Positions 52,690 to 64,000 of a DNA stretch of 64,000 bases are shown in pieces (position 1 is the first letter of the stretch; every line of letters starts with the position of its first letter). The stretch is from Mermis nigrescens (Eukaryota; Nematoda; Enoplea; Mermithida; Mermithidae), in assembly GCA_036768485.1 (NCBI GenBank), contig JAVLUZ010000191.1:2454953-2518952 (forward strand), written 5' to 3'. The translations under genes were made by a program, and so were the position numbers. Under the pieces are notes generated by a model. That model did not search any database, had not been told where the DNA came from, and saw only the letters and a program-made list of their open reading frames with translations.

Positions 52690-54353
52690 ACGACAGCGTC
52701 TCAAATTGCTGCATAAATGATATAGAAATAGGTGGGTACGATCAATGAATGTTTTTCACGTTTTATTACTCATACACGCTGATATAATAGTGCCATTTTT
52801 GATGTAACTAGCTGGTATGCAGTCGAGATGCAAGTGCACTATGGTCTAGGTCTTGGTCACAAAGATGTCCTATCCTATCCACACGTGTAAAATAATATTT
52901 CTCCAGCTGCGGCCTCCGGCTCCGGCCGGAGCAACATGGTCCAATCCGGCTCCGGCCGGATCTCCGCCTCCGGCCATTTTGGCCGCTCCAGTCGATCACT
53001 AAGTCCTATATATTGAGAACCGTCAGGAGACGCAAAAATAATGGCATTTTTCAGTGCTTCTCGACGAGATCTATGCCATGGTGAAGAAAAAAATTTAAAA
53101 ATTTTCTTTTGTGATTCTAAACTTGGAAATCAAAAATCTATCCTTCAAGCCATCTGCGCGACTTATTTCTCGAAATCAAATTAAGGCTTGACCCCAAAAC
53201 ATTTCGAAATACTTGTCTTTGCATTTAATTTTGCGGTTTTGCAAGGAAAACTAATGAAGAGAAAGTAATTCGGCGCGACGCGCCAATTTTTTAGACATAG
53301 TCGTCATTTTTAAGTCAAATCTGGGCTGCTAAGGTACGAAACAAGATAGAAAATAGGAAATCCGGCGCGAAGCGCCGAAAAATTATGAGTTTAGTAGCTC
53401 AAAAGTGATTGGGGAACCCTTGTGAGAAATAAAAATATTTGTTTAATCTCGAGGAATTGTAGGGTGAATTAATGGTGACAGAGGGAGATGGGCGCCCCTC
53501 CCTCCTCGTCAAGAAATGCTTGACGCACTAGAGAAAATATGCTCATTTTCTAACGATGTTAATGATTTTCAACATCACCTTTCGCTTTCCTGACGCTCCT
53601 AAAACCTTTGTTTTTACGTCAGACACGGGCGGATTAAAGGAGAAGCGAGGCCGTGCCCCTTTGTCAAAGAATAGTTAAGCTCACAATGAATAGATGTGTA
53701 TTTTCTGATGATTTTGGCCATTTTTATCACGATTTTTAAATTTTCCGTAAGAGAGATTTAATGACGTTCTTTAGCGCTCTAAAGACCTTATTCCCACGAC
53801 AGAAAAGTATATTTTGTACAAGAGAAAAATTTTGAAGTTCTTACAATGATTTCTCGAGTATTTTTTGGCGCTTTGTGCTGATTTTTTGCGCTAATTTTGC
53901 GTGTTATTCCGCACATGAGAATTGATTCTGCCGGGAAAAACATCACTTTTTAAGCATATCGGACGCGTAGGTACGCAAGGTCAATTTTCAGGGAGGGGTA
54001 AAAATCAAAAACTTGAAGATAGCTACTTAAGTGCTTTCAAAAAATTCATGGCGAAAAGACGATTATATTGCCTTGAAGCCATCGTTTTTGAGCATTTGCG
54101 ACAAAGATATAGCCATCTTGGATTAAAGACAGGTATCTAGGAGGGAAAAGTTTAGAAAACCCTTTTTGAAGTCGGGAAACAGTTATAAATGCTTTTGAAA
54201 GTCAGAAAAACACATTCAAAGCCTTTCTTAACAAACACAATATGTTTCTGCGTCCGAAAAGGACTACATAGGTAGTTTTCTCAGTCGAAAAATGCAAGCA
54301 ATGTTTTTCGGCCAAAATGGCTATATAGCTATCAGTTTTTAGAAGCTCAGGGG
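52690..54353. other. No supported gene; GC-rich fold-back segment at its start
   Basis: A segment near 52905-52985 repeats CGGCTCCGGCCGGA and can fold on itself. Beyond it are short frames only. Sequence near 54230-54353 resembles 60860-60960 (TTTTCGGCC, CTATCAGTT, GCTCAGGGG). Confidence 0.4.
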
Positions 54354-54361
54354 GTTATACC

Positions 54362-54629
54362 CATATGTGGGCAGCAAGAAAATTCTGGGGAAGGGCGTAA
54401 GATTTTTTGAAGGTCAAAAAATGGCCTTAAAAATGGTGGTATGGCGAAAAACAACATCTTTCGACGTTTCTCATCAAGAACTATCCATTGGCATCAAAAA
54501 ATTGCGAAAAAAGAAAAAATTTTCAAAAATTGAATTCTGGAGGGGGGGGGTATTTTGATTTATGCGTGGGGTATTTTGGTTTCTGGGGGAGCATAACCCC
54601 CAGAACCCCCCCCCCGACGCCCAGGTGTG
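54362..54629 (+). mobile_element. hAT-like MITE
   Basis: Perfect 8-bp duplication GTTATACC (54354-54361 and 54630-54637). Ends CATATGTGGGCAGC and GCCCAGGTGTG. Confidence 0.93.
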
Positions 54630-54639
54630 GTTATACCGC

Positions 54640-54850
54640 CCTCTCGCCCCTCCCCATCCGGCATGTAGCTGGCCGTCCGATTTTTTGGGGCGGGGGACCA
54701 ACACCAATTTTGGGGGGTCCGGGGTCCAAAAAGGCCAAAAATAACACAAAATAACGTTTAAAAAGTCCTATTTTTCCGGTTTTTTTCTGAATTTTGGGGG
54801 GTCCGGACCCCCCATTCCCCCCAGAGCTACGTGGCTGCGCCCCATGCCCA
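54640..54850 (+). repeat. Interspersed repeat family C, copy 1
   Basis: It shares GTAGCTGGCCGTCC, ACCAACACCAATTTTGGGGG, AAAAGGCCAAAAATAACAC and AAAGTCCTATTTTTCCG with 56885-57050 (inverted) and 57950-58140. Confidence 0.8.
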
Positions 54851-54912
54851 TATATTATTGACGGGTGATCCGGACAATTTTCGACAATATAATGTAGACT
54901 TTGGGTTCTGTC

Positions 54913-55176
54913 CATACATGAGCAGCAAGAAAATTCTGGAGGGGGGTGCAAGATTTTTTTAAGGTCAAAAAATGGCCTTAAAAATGGTGGTATGGCGATA
55001 AAAACACCATTTTTCGACGTTTCTCATCAAGCACTATCCATTGGCATCAAAAAATTGCGAAAAAAACGAAAAAAAATTTTCAAAAATTGAATTCTGGGGG
55101 AGTATTTTGAATTCTGGGGGGTATTTGGTTTCTGGGAGAGGTGCATAACCCCCCAAAGCCCCCACGCCCAGGTGTG
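54913..55176 (+). mobile_element. hAT-like MITE
   Basis: Perfect 8-bp duplication GTTCTGTC (54905-54912 and 55177-55184). Ends CATACATGAGCAGC and GCCCAGGTGTG. Confidence 0.93.
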
Positions 55177-55189
55177 GTTCTGTCCCTCT

Positions 55190-55660
55190 TCCTCTGCCAC
55201 AGTTTTATTGGTAAAAGGTACCTTTGTACATGTACAAAGATGGTCCCCAAAAGCCTTTGTACATCTTGTCAATGCAAATTTTTGGGTACTATATGGTACA
55301 CTAACGATTTTACTGGGGTAAAACAGGGAGTTTTCGACCTTTGTTACTTGTATTTTAGCAAATTTCTGGGTTTGTGACGCCAAAAATGTCAGAAAATTAT
55401 CTCAAAAGGGTGCGGAGCGCCAAAGAACTTGACATTTTTCTATTCAAAATGCAAATTCTGCCATTATACAGACATATAGGACAGACAATTACTCATTTTG
55501 GCGCGAAGCACTGAAGATTTTTAGGAATTTCCGACCTTTTTACAGTTTTTGTCTTCCCAAAAATCTTTGTACACGGTCCCGGAAAGTCTTTGTATATCAG
55601 AGAAATGTTTGCCGAATATAAAAAAACCGTGCACTGTCAAAAAAATTTTTGGTCCGCCAC
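55190..55660 (+). repeat. Interspersed repeat family A, copy 2
   Basis: TTTGTACATGTACAAAGATGG, ATGGTACACTAACGATTTTA and TTTTTGTCTTCCCAAAAATC match the blocks at 9350 and 58480. GGCGCGAAGCAC-like motifs recur in several repeats of this window. Confidence 0.7.
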
Positions 55661-56884
55661 TAACGCCAAAACATTAGATTTTGTACTACAGAATAGAGAT
55701 TTTGTGATTTTGCGATAAATGATGTTCTGAGTGAAGACAAAAGTAATTTGAACAGTCTTCAAATCCTTAAATTTCGCGCCAGAAATTTCTGCATGTCAAA
55801 TTTTGCAAAAATAGACGCTACTTTACCACATATTCGAAGGATTTTTTGGACTTTCACCAGCTCCATTACTTATCGCAAAAAAGGTACTCAATGTTCTAAT
55901 CATAACTATTGCTGCATTAAACATATTGCAAAACTGGAAACAGTTTCTTGAAAGTAGAAATATAAGGCTACCTCGATTGAATTAATTTTGTTATACAATT
56001 TTTAATTCACACTGTTGTAAACATCACTGTTTTAGTAAGTTACAAAATAAAAGGTAGTAATTAAGAGTGCTAATTAGTAAACCACCGCTCGAAAGGTCAA
56101 TATAAATTTTATCTGTTAGAAAAACCATTAAAGCATTTTGACACTATTGTTTGAACTTCTCAGTTTTTAGAATTGTCAATTGTATGGTTCATTTTAGTTC
56201 AGTTTCGTGAGTGTTTCATCATATTACATATACTTCAATTAAGTATGTTTTCAACAAAAAGTGGGGTTTGCTAAAAATGCATCGCACTAGACGAATCCCA
56301 ACAATCAGAAACCATTAGTTAAAGGCTTTGCAGCCAAAAATTTTTTCTATCAAATGATATAAGTCGCATTGCCCTAAGTTAAACAGAAACAATTTAAAAT
56401 GAGGAGTTTAAGTACCGTTTGAGGAACCGTTAAAAATTCTTTTGTCGTAACTTTCTAAAAATTAATGCTTACAAAAGCGTAAAGCAAAAACTAAATAACG
56501 AACGTAAAAGATCAATCTTTGCATTTTTGTTGCCCTATATTTGCGCTTTTAAAAAATTATCAGTTTTACAATTTGTTCAATGCAGCAATAAGTATAATTA
56601 GAACATCGGGTTTTTTTTGAGGCCTACCTGTAGAGAGCAAAAATAATAGTTTTTGAGCGTGTTGTCAGCGAACTTCACGCATTGAAGGTAGAAAATTTTT
56701 AAAAATAAAGAATTACCCAAGTTTCAATCATACGTAAAATTGATGCGTCGAATGATTCGAATGCGCAAGCGCCGACGTGCACAAAACCTTTAAGTCGCGC
56801 GCAACCGCTAAGTAGTACACAACTAACGTACACTACCTACTGCTAACTGTATCAACTTGCTCAGGTTACATCACACATTCACGC
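55661..56884. other. No supported gene
   Basis: AT-rich sequence. A 67-codon frame at 55748-55951 has no recognisable motif. Nothing else stands out. Confidence 0.4.
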
Positions 56885-57050
56885 ACGTAGCACTGGAAGG
56901 AATGGGAGAGTACGGGCCTCCCCCAAAAATTCAGAACAATCGGAAAATATGACTTTTTAAACGTTATTTTGTGCTATTTTTTGGGCTTAGTCCCCCAAAA
57001 TTGGTGTTGGTCCTCCCAAAATAGGACGGCCAGCTACGTGCCCGCACACA
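56885..57050 (-). repeat. Interspersed repeat family C, copy 2 (inverted)
   Basis: Inverse match to 54640-54850: CCCCCAAAATTGGTGTTGGT, AACGTTATTTTGTGCTATTT and GACGGCCAGCTACGTG. Confidence 0.75.
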
Positions 57051-57171
57051 TTCGCGTTCAGTACATCAAACATATAGGATACATCGTATATTCGCGTCCT
57101 GAACCGCAACGCTCATTCGTTTGCTCACTAAACGTTGTTTATAACGCAAGTAAGTACTAATGAATCTCGAA

Positions 57172-57431
57172 CATACGTGGGCAGCAAGAAAATTCTGAGG
57201 GGGTGCAAGATTTTTTGAGGGTCAAAAAATGGCCCTAAAAATGGTGGTATGGCGATAAAAACACCATTTTTTGACGTTTCTCATCAAGCACTATCCATTG
57301 GCATCAAAAATTGTGAAAAACGAAAAAATTTTAAAAATTGAATTCTGGGGGAGGGGTTTTTTGATTTCTGGGGAAGGGGGTATTTTGGTTTCTGGAGGGT
57401 GCATACCCCCCAACCCCCACGCCCAGGTGTG
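57172..57431 (+). mobile_element. hAT-like MITE
   Basis: Ends CATACGTGGGC and GCCCAGGTGTG. Flanks ATCTCGAA (57164-57171) and ATCTCGGC (57432-57439) keep 6 of 8 bases. Confidence 0.87.
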
Positions 57432-57949
57432 ATCTCGGCTATCAACGAGTGAAAAACGATCGCAATTTTCATTTCCTTATTTCTCAATATAGAACGAGAG
57501 CTCAAGAAAACACTACACGCGCATCATGCATTTGGTGAGCTTAAAGCAATTAAAGTCTAACCCTATTCGGTAATTTCGAAAAACATCAGATCTTTTTCTT
57601 GCGGAATTAATGAATTTTTCGATCATGGATTCGTCGTGAAAAATACCAAATGACAGATTTTTCGTTTTAGCTTTAAACGACGCCAGCTACACCGAAACCT
57701 ATTATAGAAAAGACGAAATCAATGAATTTCAAGTACAAAATGAATGCTAGCGGCCAATGAATCCTCTCGCAGTCGAACAGTTTGCGATATTATCCCACGA
57801 AAAGGGACGGAATTCGTCAGTAGATCCATTTTTTAGATAAAAATCCATTTTTTTGCGTAGCTAAAACATTTCAAGAGAAAGGAATGGCTAATGAGCTGCT
57901 TTTGATAGTTCGTGTATATATACCTCGCACGCATGAGTATCAGGCACGT
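57432..57949. other. No supported gene
   Basis: Only short frames, no motifs, no repeat detected by eye. Confidence 0.4.
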
Positions 57950-58140
57950 AGCTGGTCATCCAGTTTTAGGGGAACCAACACCAATTTTGGGGGGACTAAG
58001 CCCAAAAAAGGCCAAAAATAGCACAAAATAACGTTATAAAAGTCCTATTTTTTCCGATTTTTCTGAATTTGAGGGGTCCGACCCCCAAATCCGACCCCCC
58101 CTAGTTAGCGGTTGCGCGCCTCAGCTTGCGGCTGCGCCAA
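57950..58140 (+). repeat. Interspersed repeat family C, copy 3
   Basis: GGCACGTAGCTGGTCATCC, AACCAACACCAATTTTGGGG and AAAGTCCTATTTTTTCCG match copies at 54640 and 56885. It ends near GCGGTTGCGC. Confidence 0.75.
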
Positions 58141-58479
58141 CAACGGCTATAAAATAGCCACAAAAGTGATTTCTAAACATCATTTCCAAACCTGATCCTG
58201 CTGAGAAAATTGTGGTTTTTTTTACAAAAAAATCTGAAAAAATTTACTTTAGACAAAACAATAAATGAATAATGGCGTGTGGAGCTCCAGAAAATTCAGA
58301 GTTAGCTTCAACCTCGAGCTTTTGCGAGACAAAAAGATCTACAAAAACAAAAACGATAAATATGGCACAAAGCGCCAAAAAATTGAGGGCTTATTTTGAT
58401 CAAAGGTTTGCCGAAATCTATTTTTGAAACCGCTGTCAGGACAATTTGCTAGTTCAGTAGTGTTGGCTCGCACCATTGA

Positions 58480-58860
58480 CAGTTTTTTTACAAGGTCCAT
58501 TCGTACGTGTACAAAGATGGTCTCTAAACGTCTTTGTACGTTTTGTACAAGAAAATTTTTTGGTTAGTATAAATGGTACAGTAGCAATTTTAGTGTGGCA
58601 AAAACAGAGTCGTTCGACTTTGGTAGTGTATTTTAGCTTAATTTCTGGGTTTCCGAGGACAAAAAATTCGACATTTTTCCTTTGAAAGTGCAATTTCTGA
58701 CACACAATTATCTCATTTCGTGCGCGAAGCGCGGAAAATTTTTGCCAATTTCGAACCTTTTTTGCAGTTTTTATCTTCCCAATAAAAAGGTCCCAAAAAA
58801 GCCATTGTACATCGGGGAAAATCTTTGCCGAATACAAAAAAATTCCTACTAGATAAAAGA
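58480..58860 (+). repeat. Interspersed repeat family A, copy 3
   Basis: AATGGTACAGTAGCAATTTTAG, GTTCGACTTTGGTAGTGTAT and TACGTGTACAAAGATGGTC match copies 1 and 2. An open frame on the minus strand is a by-product of the repeat. Confidence 0.7.
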
Positions 58861-60589
58861 ATTTTTTCACTACCGAACCACTGAATTAATAGACTAGTTC
58901 AGTACCTAGTCGTTGGTGCTAGCAGCCCCAGGCGGAATTTCAACTTTGCTTCGGCAATTTTCAGTTTTTCCCACAAAGATTTCGAGGCTCGTACAAAACT
59001 TTTTAAAGCCATCTTTGTAGATATGCAAAGACTTTTAGCGGCGAAATAACGGTGTTATTGACGCTTTTTTGAGTATTTTTCAGTAAAATTTGAAAAGTTT
59101 TACAGCTTCACGCGGAATGTTGTAATTGCACTCTATAGCTCAAACCGCGGGCATTAAACATTCCAAAATAAATCTCTTGTATAATTTCAAGCTTCGTTGT
59201 GCAGAACTAACATCTAAATTTAGGACGAAGTAAGACTATCTGGACATTATGTGGGCCGAAGATCATGGACTGATAGTATGTACATTTAATAATACGTCTA
59301 TATACGTTATACGTACAAATAATTTTCCGGTCGTACAAATGATTTTCCGGTCGTACTAAGACTTTTCCGGAGATCTTTGTACATATACAACGGGGCTCCT
59401 ACAAAAAACTTTGCTCGTATTCATATCCCCCTGGCTATGCGCCGGTCCCAAACCCCCATCAAGAAATCCCGCATCCTCCGCCAAAGCGCGAGCGTAAGCG
59501 CGGCGGAACTGTAAAATCTGTAACACCGCCCGGTTGCGCCAATTTTACTACAATTTCTATAGTTTCGCGTAAAAGATTATTAAAAATGGAGAAGGTAAGA
59601 TGCGAGACGGGAAATTGGTCAAAAATCGTTGTGCGGATGATCAGAATTTCGCAAATGATAAACTTAACTTAAGGTATAGCGTGCGAGTTAACAAAATATC
59701 TTCAGTTTTTGCTTATTTTGCAAAATGCGTATCACCTGCTTCTGGTAAATAAATGCCACGCATGAAACCGATTGATGGCCAAAAAAGTCCAACGCAAATT
59801 TCAAAGCCGATGAATCCAGCGTAGATTATCCAGCGATGATGGGGAAGAAACACGGGCGGCAACAAGCAAATTGCGGACGCAATCAAAACGAATCTGTAGA
59901 AATACGTGAAATGCTAACAGAACGTATTGCGCGGTAAAGGAAAAACTTGACGAGGAAAAGTATTATGTTAGTCATATAATACAGAGTCAGCTCCGTCATC
60001 TCGCTACCGCGAGGTACACTCATTCATCTAGGCGGTAGGGTCTGCTGGGCTGGTACGTTCGAGCGACCCTGTAAAATTATGCAAAAAGAGCGCAATAACG
60101 CCGAATCGTAATGTTAAAATTATCACAAAATCAAGCGACCCTTGGTTAAGAATAGAGCTTATGGAATATTCAAAGTCATCAACTCCTACGTACTGTTTTT
60201 AATTCTGAAATGCGTCTTTCGACCTCTACTAACGCGTATAGCAAAAAACTAGCACAAAATTTATTTTCGCATCTTTACCACGATGCTCAACGAGCAAGCG
60301 CTCAGAGATTCAACAGATAAATAGCACTCAAATATATTATAGCCGATGAGCTTTCCAACTCAATATTGGCGCTGCACTACATAACGAAAAATAACAATGC
60401 CTCAAAATTTTGACATTTTTTTAACTCAATTTTGGGCATAACTTTATACCAACTTACTTGCTCCTGAAAAATTTAGCGCCTGAATCTAATAATATTGCAT
60501 TAAATAATCGCATTACGGCATTATGTATGAAAACTATAGGTGCGCAAAGTAAAACTTTTAGGGGCTTGAAAATCAAAAATTGCTATATA
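58861..60589. other. No supported gene
   Basis: Contains further isolated TTTGTACATATACAA and CTTTTCCGG motifs near 59330-59400, like family A pieces, and otherwise unassigned sequence. Confidence 0.35.
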
Positions 60590-60930
60590 GCTATGTGCTC
60601 CGTAAAAACGGCTCTATAGTCCTATTGAGGTCAGAAAATAAGTCTATATAGCCTTTTGGTTTCAGAAAACTAACTATATAGACTTTCTGGATTCACAAGC
60701 ATAGCTATATAGCCTTTTCGGACTATAAATAGCTATTAATCGCTTTTTGGAGTCGAGGTCGAGAAAATAGCTACATATCCTGTTGAAACTCAGAAAAGAC
60801 AACTAAATAGCATTTCTGAGCTCAAAAAAGACTATAAGGCCAGTTTTTGAGCTCAAAAAGGCTTTATAGCTAATTTTCATAGCCACAGAAATGATTTTTC
60901 GGCCGGAATCGCTGCATACCTATCAGTTCC
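60590..60930. repeat. Degenerate tandem repeat, period about 40 bp
   Basis: Units resemble CTATATAGCCTTTTNGGACT-CAGAAAA-TAG. About eight loose copies; a related short stretch lies at 54260-54350. Confidence 0.65.
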
Positions 60931-61579
60931 TACAGCGCTCAGGGGTTACCTCCTCACCCCACAAGCTCATGTATGATGAAACTGGTGATACAATAAAACT
61001 AAACTGATTAAATCGATTTTGTCCATGTAAATTAGGCTAAATGCATAAATTGATAACAACGTAATATCGAGACAATCTATTTTTACTGCATCCTGACTAG
61101 ATATCACGTAATGTCGCCGATATTTCTCAGAAAGTTCGTTGAAATTTACTGCCAACTTTGACAAACGAGTATGATCTGCTATCGTCTATTTTGATGGCAA
61201 TAATGTTGTTTATTCATAACGACAGGTTGTTCATCAGAAATATTTAGAGCTTTGATGGATCATTAAATCTGAATATCTTGACGGGCAGATTAGCAAACGA
61301 TAGTACATAAATTCTTCAATCCCCTATCTGATATAAGCGCATAACAAAACAAGTTTTGGATGAGTGAGCTGTATCCATGCACCCGCAAAAACAGGTAAAG
61401 TTTTGCCGTGAAATATGAACTTTGACGGCGCAATACTTCACTGAATGGAACTTATAAAACATCGTAGGGGATTAGATACGTGATCGGGGTAGGTTACTAT
61501 CCGCGCATGTAAACGATACAATTTTATTTAACCCGATATCAATGGGAGGTTCGGAATCCATGAGTAGACCAGTATCCAG

Positions 61580-63357
61580 TAGCGGATCTAGGATTTTCTT
61601 AAGCGGGGGGTAATATTATTAAAAATAATCTAGTCCATTTTTTTAATTTTCCCGAATCGTCAAAAACAATGTTTCAAATTTTTGGGCCTGGGCCTCCTGA
61701 GAATTCCCGCGCTTTACATGTATATATACCTCGGGCCATTTTCGGACCAAAAATCTATCGCTTGAACTATCAAAAAGCGTCAAACAACGTCTAAGAGTAT
61801 AATTTCAAGTAGGTCCATCTAGCACCGGCGCTAGAGGCGCGCCGGTGCCACTTTTTACCGGTGCCAGCATAGCGCTATACGTATGAAATTTTGGAAAGCA
61901 GCGGCGCGTCACTAATGCGGATCCACGTAAGATACGTCGAATAATATTTCCCTTCGTCGCATTATATTTTTTAACTACTCTAATTTTCTACAGGAAATTT
62001 ATAATTTGTTCATAGACATAACATGCGACTTAATGCAACAGATTCGTTAAATGCGGACGTTTACCTCGTAAAAATTCTTGGGGCTGGTCGGCTAAATAGC
62101 TTTTCAAATGACTTATTTGGGCTTAAAACGATGCGCTTGCGACAAAGATTTTTTCCTTCTAAATGTAAAAACCACGCATAATTTCGAATAATATAACAAC
62201 ATCGAGAGAAATATTATCTATAAATAGCTATTCCGCGCGAAGCGCCGAAAAATTGACACTAGGAGCCAGAATATCAATAAAAGCGCTTAAATCAACCTGT
62301 TTATTTTGGAAAATTTTTTGGAAAATTGAAAATTGTTAAAAGTAAGCCACATCTGGAACGGGTTAACACCAGCGGCTATTTTTCGGGAGTTAAATGCCGC
62401 AAGAACCTCCACGAAAGAACGTACGCTTATACGCGCATCGATATTCTATCGGTCGCGGTGTTCGCAATGTCCTTGTTAGAGACCGTGGCAACCTAGAATA
62501 TTGTTTTAAGAACCTAATTTGACTTTTATTACATCGTGGGTGACCCTAATTCCCGCCTTGATTAAGGAATATTTACGATTCGCTCAAATGAAGAATCAAA
62601 CCATTGCGAGAAATATAAATTGGTTGAGCGTAACGAGTCTTAGTCTCGATAAGAATCTTAGCGATTTAATAATCAAAAAGAGTTGAATCGTGAAAAAAAA
62701 CGATCGAGATGATCGGCTTAAATCTACTTCCGCATTTCTAATAAGAACCGGCGTCAGTACCACCCTGGCACCGGCGCCGGCTTTAGTTCCATCCCTTTTT
62801 GCGGTTTTCCATAAATTCTAAAATTTTTCAGCGCTTCGCTTTAATGGCTTCGAAAGGCCTTGATCAAATAAACAAACGCGTGAAATATCGAAGTAATTCG
62901 AGTCCATCAACCAGTGGCGGATCTAGGATTTTCCTAAGGGGGGCGGTACCCCTAAGGGGGGCGGAACCCCGACTGGGGCGGAAAAATTAGCCGTTTTAAC
63001 CCAAAAATCGCTAAAAAATCGCTCAAAAATGCTTAATTTTGCGCACTATTTTACTAGTCAGGGGCGGCCCCCCCGCCCCCCTAAATCCGCCCCTGCTATC
63101 AACGTCTTCTGCCCGAATTTTACGAGTTAAAGAAATTTACGCGATATTTTGCGGAAAATTGATCGAAATTGTGAAACTTTCTGTAAAAATTTCATTCTGG
63201 AATTCATTGCGAAATTGCGACCAATAATCGACAATTTTAGACGCGAAAAATGCTACTTCTCCAACCAAATAGCGGGTTCTTGGACCTATTTTTGAATGTC
63301 TTGCGAAATGTCTGGGCGCCGCTCCCGTTACGAAAATCCTAGATCCGCTACCGCTTC
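61580..63357. mobile_element. Possible larger element with CAGTAGCGGATCTAGG ends
   Basis: CAGTAGCGGATCTAGGATTTTC lies near 61580 and its inverse GAAAATCCTAGATCCGCTACCG near 63335-63357. No target duplication is evident, so these could be two separate MITE ends. The interior has no coding region but holds CACCGGCGC-rich repeats and a nested MITE. Confidence 0.4.
62912..63095 (+). mobile_element. hAT-like MITE, second family (CAGTGGCGGATCTAGG)
   Basis: Starts CAGTGGCGGATCTAGGATTT and ends CCCTAAATCCGCCCCTG. Flanks CCATCAAC (62904-62911) and CTATCAAC (63096-63103) form an 8-bp duplication with one mismatch. It is 184 bp, with GC-rich arms and an AT-rich middle. Confidence 0.87.
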
Positions 63358-63439
63358 TACCGTTTCCTACGAGGCAGGGTCGCGCTATGAAATTTTCAAT
63401 GCGATGCGGCTAAATTTGGAGAACGAACACACATGCACA

Positions 63440-63850
63440 TAGGGGGTGAGGGGGCATTACCCCCCCCCCCTGAGGGGTCAGCTAGACCGGTACTGTCCGG
63501 CGATTTTGAGCAAACAGGTCTTGTTCTGCATCATGTTTGACATCAAAATCAGTAAAAATGTCAAAATTTTTCCGGCGCTCCGCCACTGATTAGTACTTTT
63601 ATATACTTTTTACCCAAAAAACGCTGAAAATTGATTAATTTCTGTATTTTTTAGTGTTAAAAGAGATGTAATGCAGTCAACATGGACTACAAATGCTTTA
63701 AAAATGCTAAATTACTACGAAAAAACGTTTTATAGGCTATTTTGACTATTTTGGTCGTTGAAACAACAGAAAATTTGTAAACGTTAAATTTACTGTTTTG
63801 GAATTCTGAGATTTTACCCCCTGCCGACCCTGACCTTGTGCACCTATGAG
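63440..63850 (+). repeat. Interspersed repeat family B, copy 2
   Basis: GTCAAAATTTTTCCGGCGCT, GTTAAAAGAGATGTAATGCA and CCCCTGCCGACCCTGACC match 9741-10110. Confidence 0.75.
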
Positions 63851-63862
63851 AACGAAGCGTAC

Positions 63863-64000
63863 CTCATAAATGACTCGGGTCTCGCAGCGGCGCTCAGCAA
63901 GCGGAACAAAGAAGATCCAACCATAACGGCGACCATAAAAGTGGCGAAGATGTATCCGTGCGGGATTAAGTCCGGCGATACGTCCGACTCGGACAGGGAA
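63863..64000 (-). CDS. Partial exon resembling an MFSD5-type (molybdate-anion transporter) protein
   Basis: On the minus strand an uninterrupted frame entering from the right edge reads ...PHGYIFATFMVAVMVGSSLF..., resembling the MFSD5 family segment with HG..LGI.FSSFMA..LGSSL. MFSD5 is a multi-pass major-facilitator protein linked to molybdate uptake. The exon would end at ATGAG|GTACGC, a good splice donor, at 63863. The sequence is GC-richer than the rest of the window, with varied third positions, as expected of a host exon. The other frames are also partly open here, so the assignment rests on the protein pattern alone. Confidence 0.5.

Noticed and set aside
54367..55383. Several open frames of 60-118 codons
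   Set aside because: All are MITE-derived (G-run and Pro-run translations) and recur at other MITE copies.
58454..58870. A 138-codon minus-strand frame as a gene
   Set aside because: It covers a dispersed non-coding repeat that has stops in the other copies.

Overview
The window looks like a repeat-dense stretch of an invertebrate nuclear genome. It is AT-rich. It holds Ty3/Gypsy retroelements, a Polinton/Maverick (adintovirus-like) provirus, many short non-autonomous DNA transposons with 8-bp target duplications, and an 11 kb satellite beside an assembly gap. There are no bacterial-type operons of host genes. The species cannot be named from the sequence. The only stretch that looks like a conserved host gene is a short GC-richer exon at the far right edge, resembling an MFSD5-type transporter and read on the minus strand.

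Layout. 1-4100: 5' part of a young-looking Gypsy element (gag, protease, start of reverse transcriptase) on the minus strand, running off the left edge. 5740-9300: remnant related to the Polinton, with TIR-like repeats, an AT-rich minisatellite, an intact divergent TATA-binding-protein-like gene and a divergently transcribed F-box gene. 9350-12569: interspersed repeats and nested MITEs. 12570-12669: run of N. 12670-23555: satellite with a roughly 480-bp higher-order unit. 23556-28340: rearranged Gypsy-type element (RT/RNase H, protease, and an env-like glycoprotein lying on the wrong side of the protease). 28340-33880: decayed second copy of the first Gypsy family.

33881-44466: Polinton provirus with inverted terminal repeats. 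From left to right it holds a small membrane protein, penton, adenain-type protease, major capsid, pVI-like protein, core-like protein, a small conserved protein, packaging ATPase, a TBP-like gene, integrase, the N-terminal part of DNA polymerase B, an orphan gene and a zinc-ribbon gene. Most are broken by frameshifts, stops, two MITEs and one larger insertion. The polymerase core is missing, so the element is dead. 44500-63850: minisatellites, MITEs and other repeats, plus two mutually homologous coding-like blocks in inverted orientation.

The most interesting pattern is in the Polinton. Nine of its genes have TATAAATA, or a one-base variant, about 22-40 bp before the start codon. Genes that lack it sit directly behind another gene at stop/start junctions: TAAACATG occurs at two of them and an ATGA overlap at a third. 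The element also carries its own divergent TBP-like gene. A second TBP-like gene, with all four DNA-intercalating phenylalanine positions kept, lies in the neighbouring Polinton remnant. Together these suggest a virus-encoded TBP acting on a virus-specific TATA promoter set, with short polycistronic late mRNAs. This is inference from sequence only.
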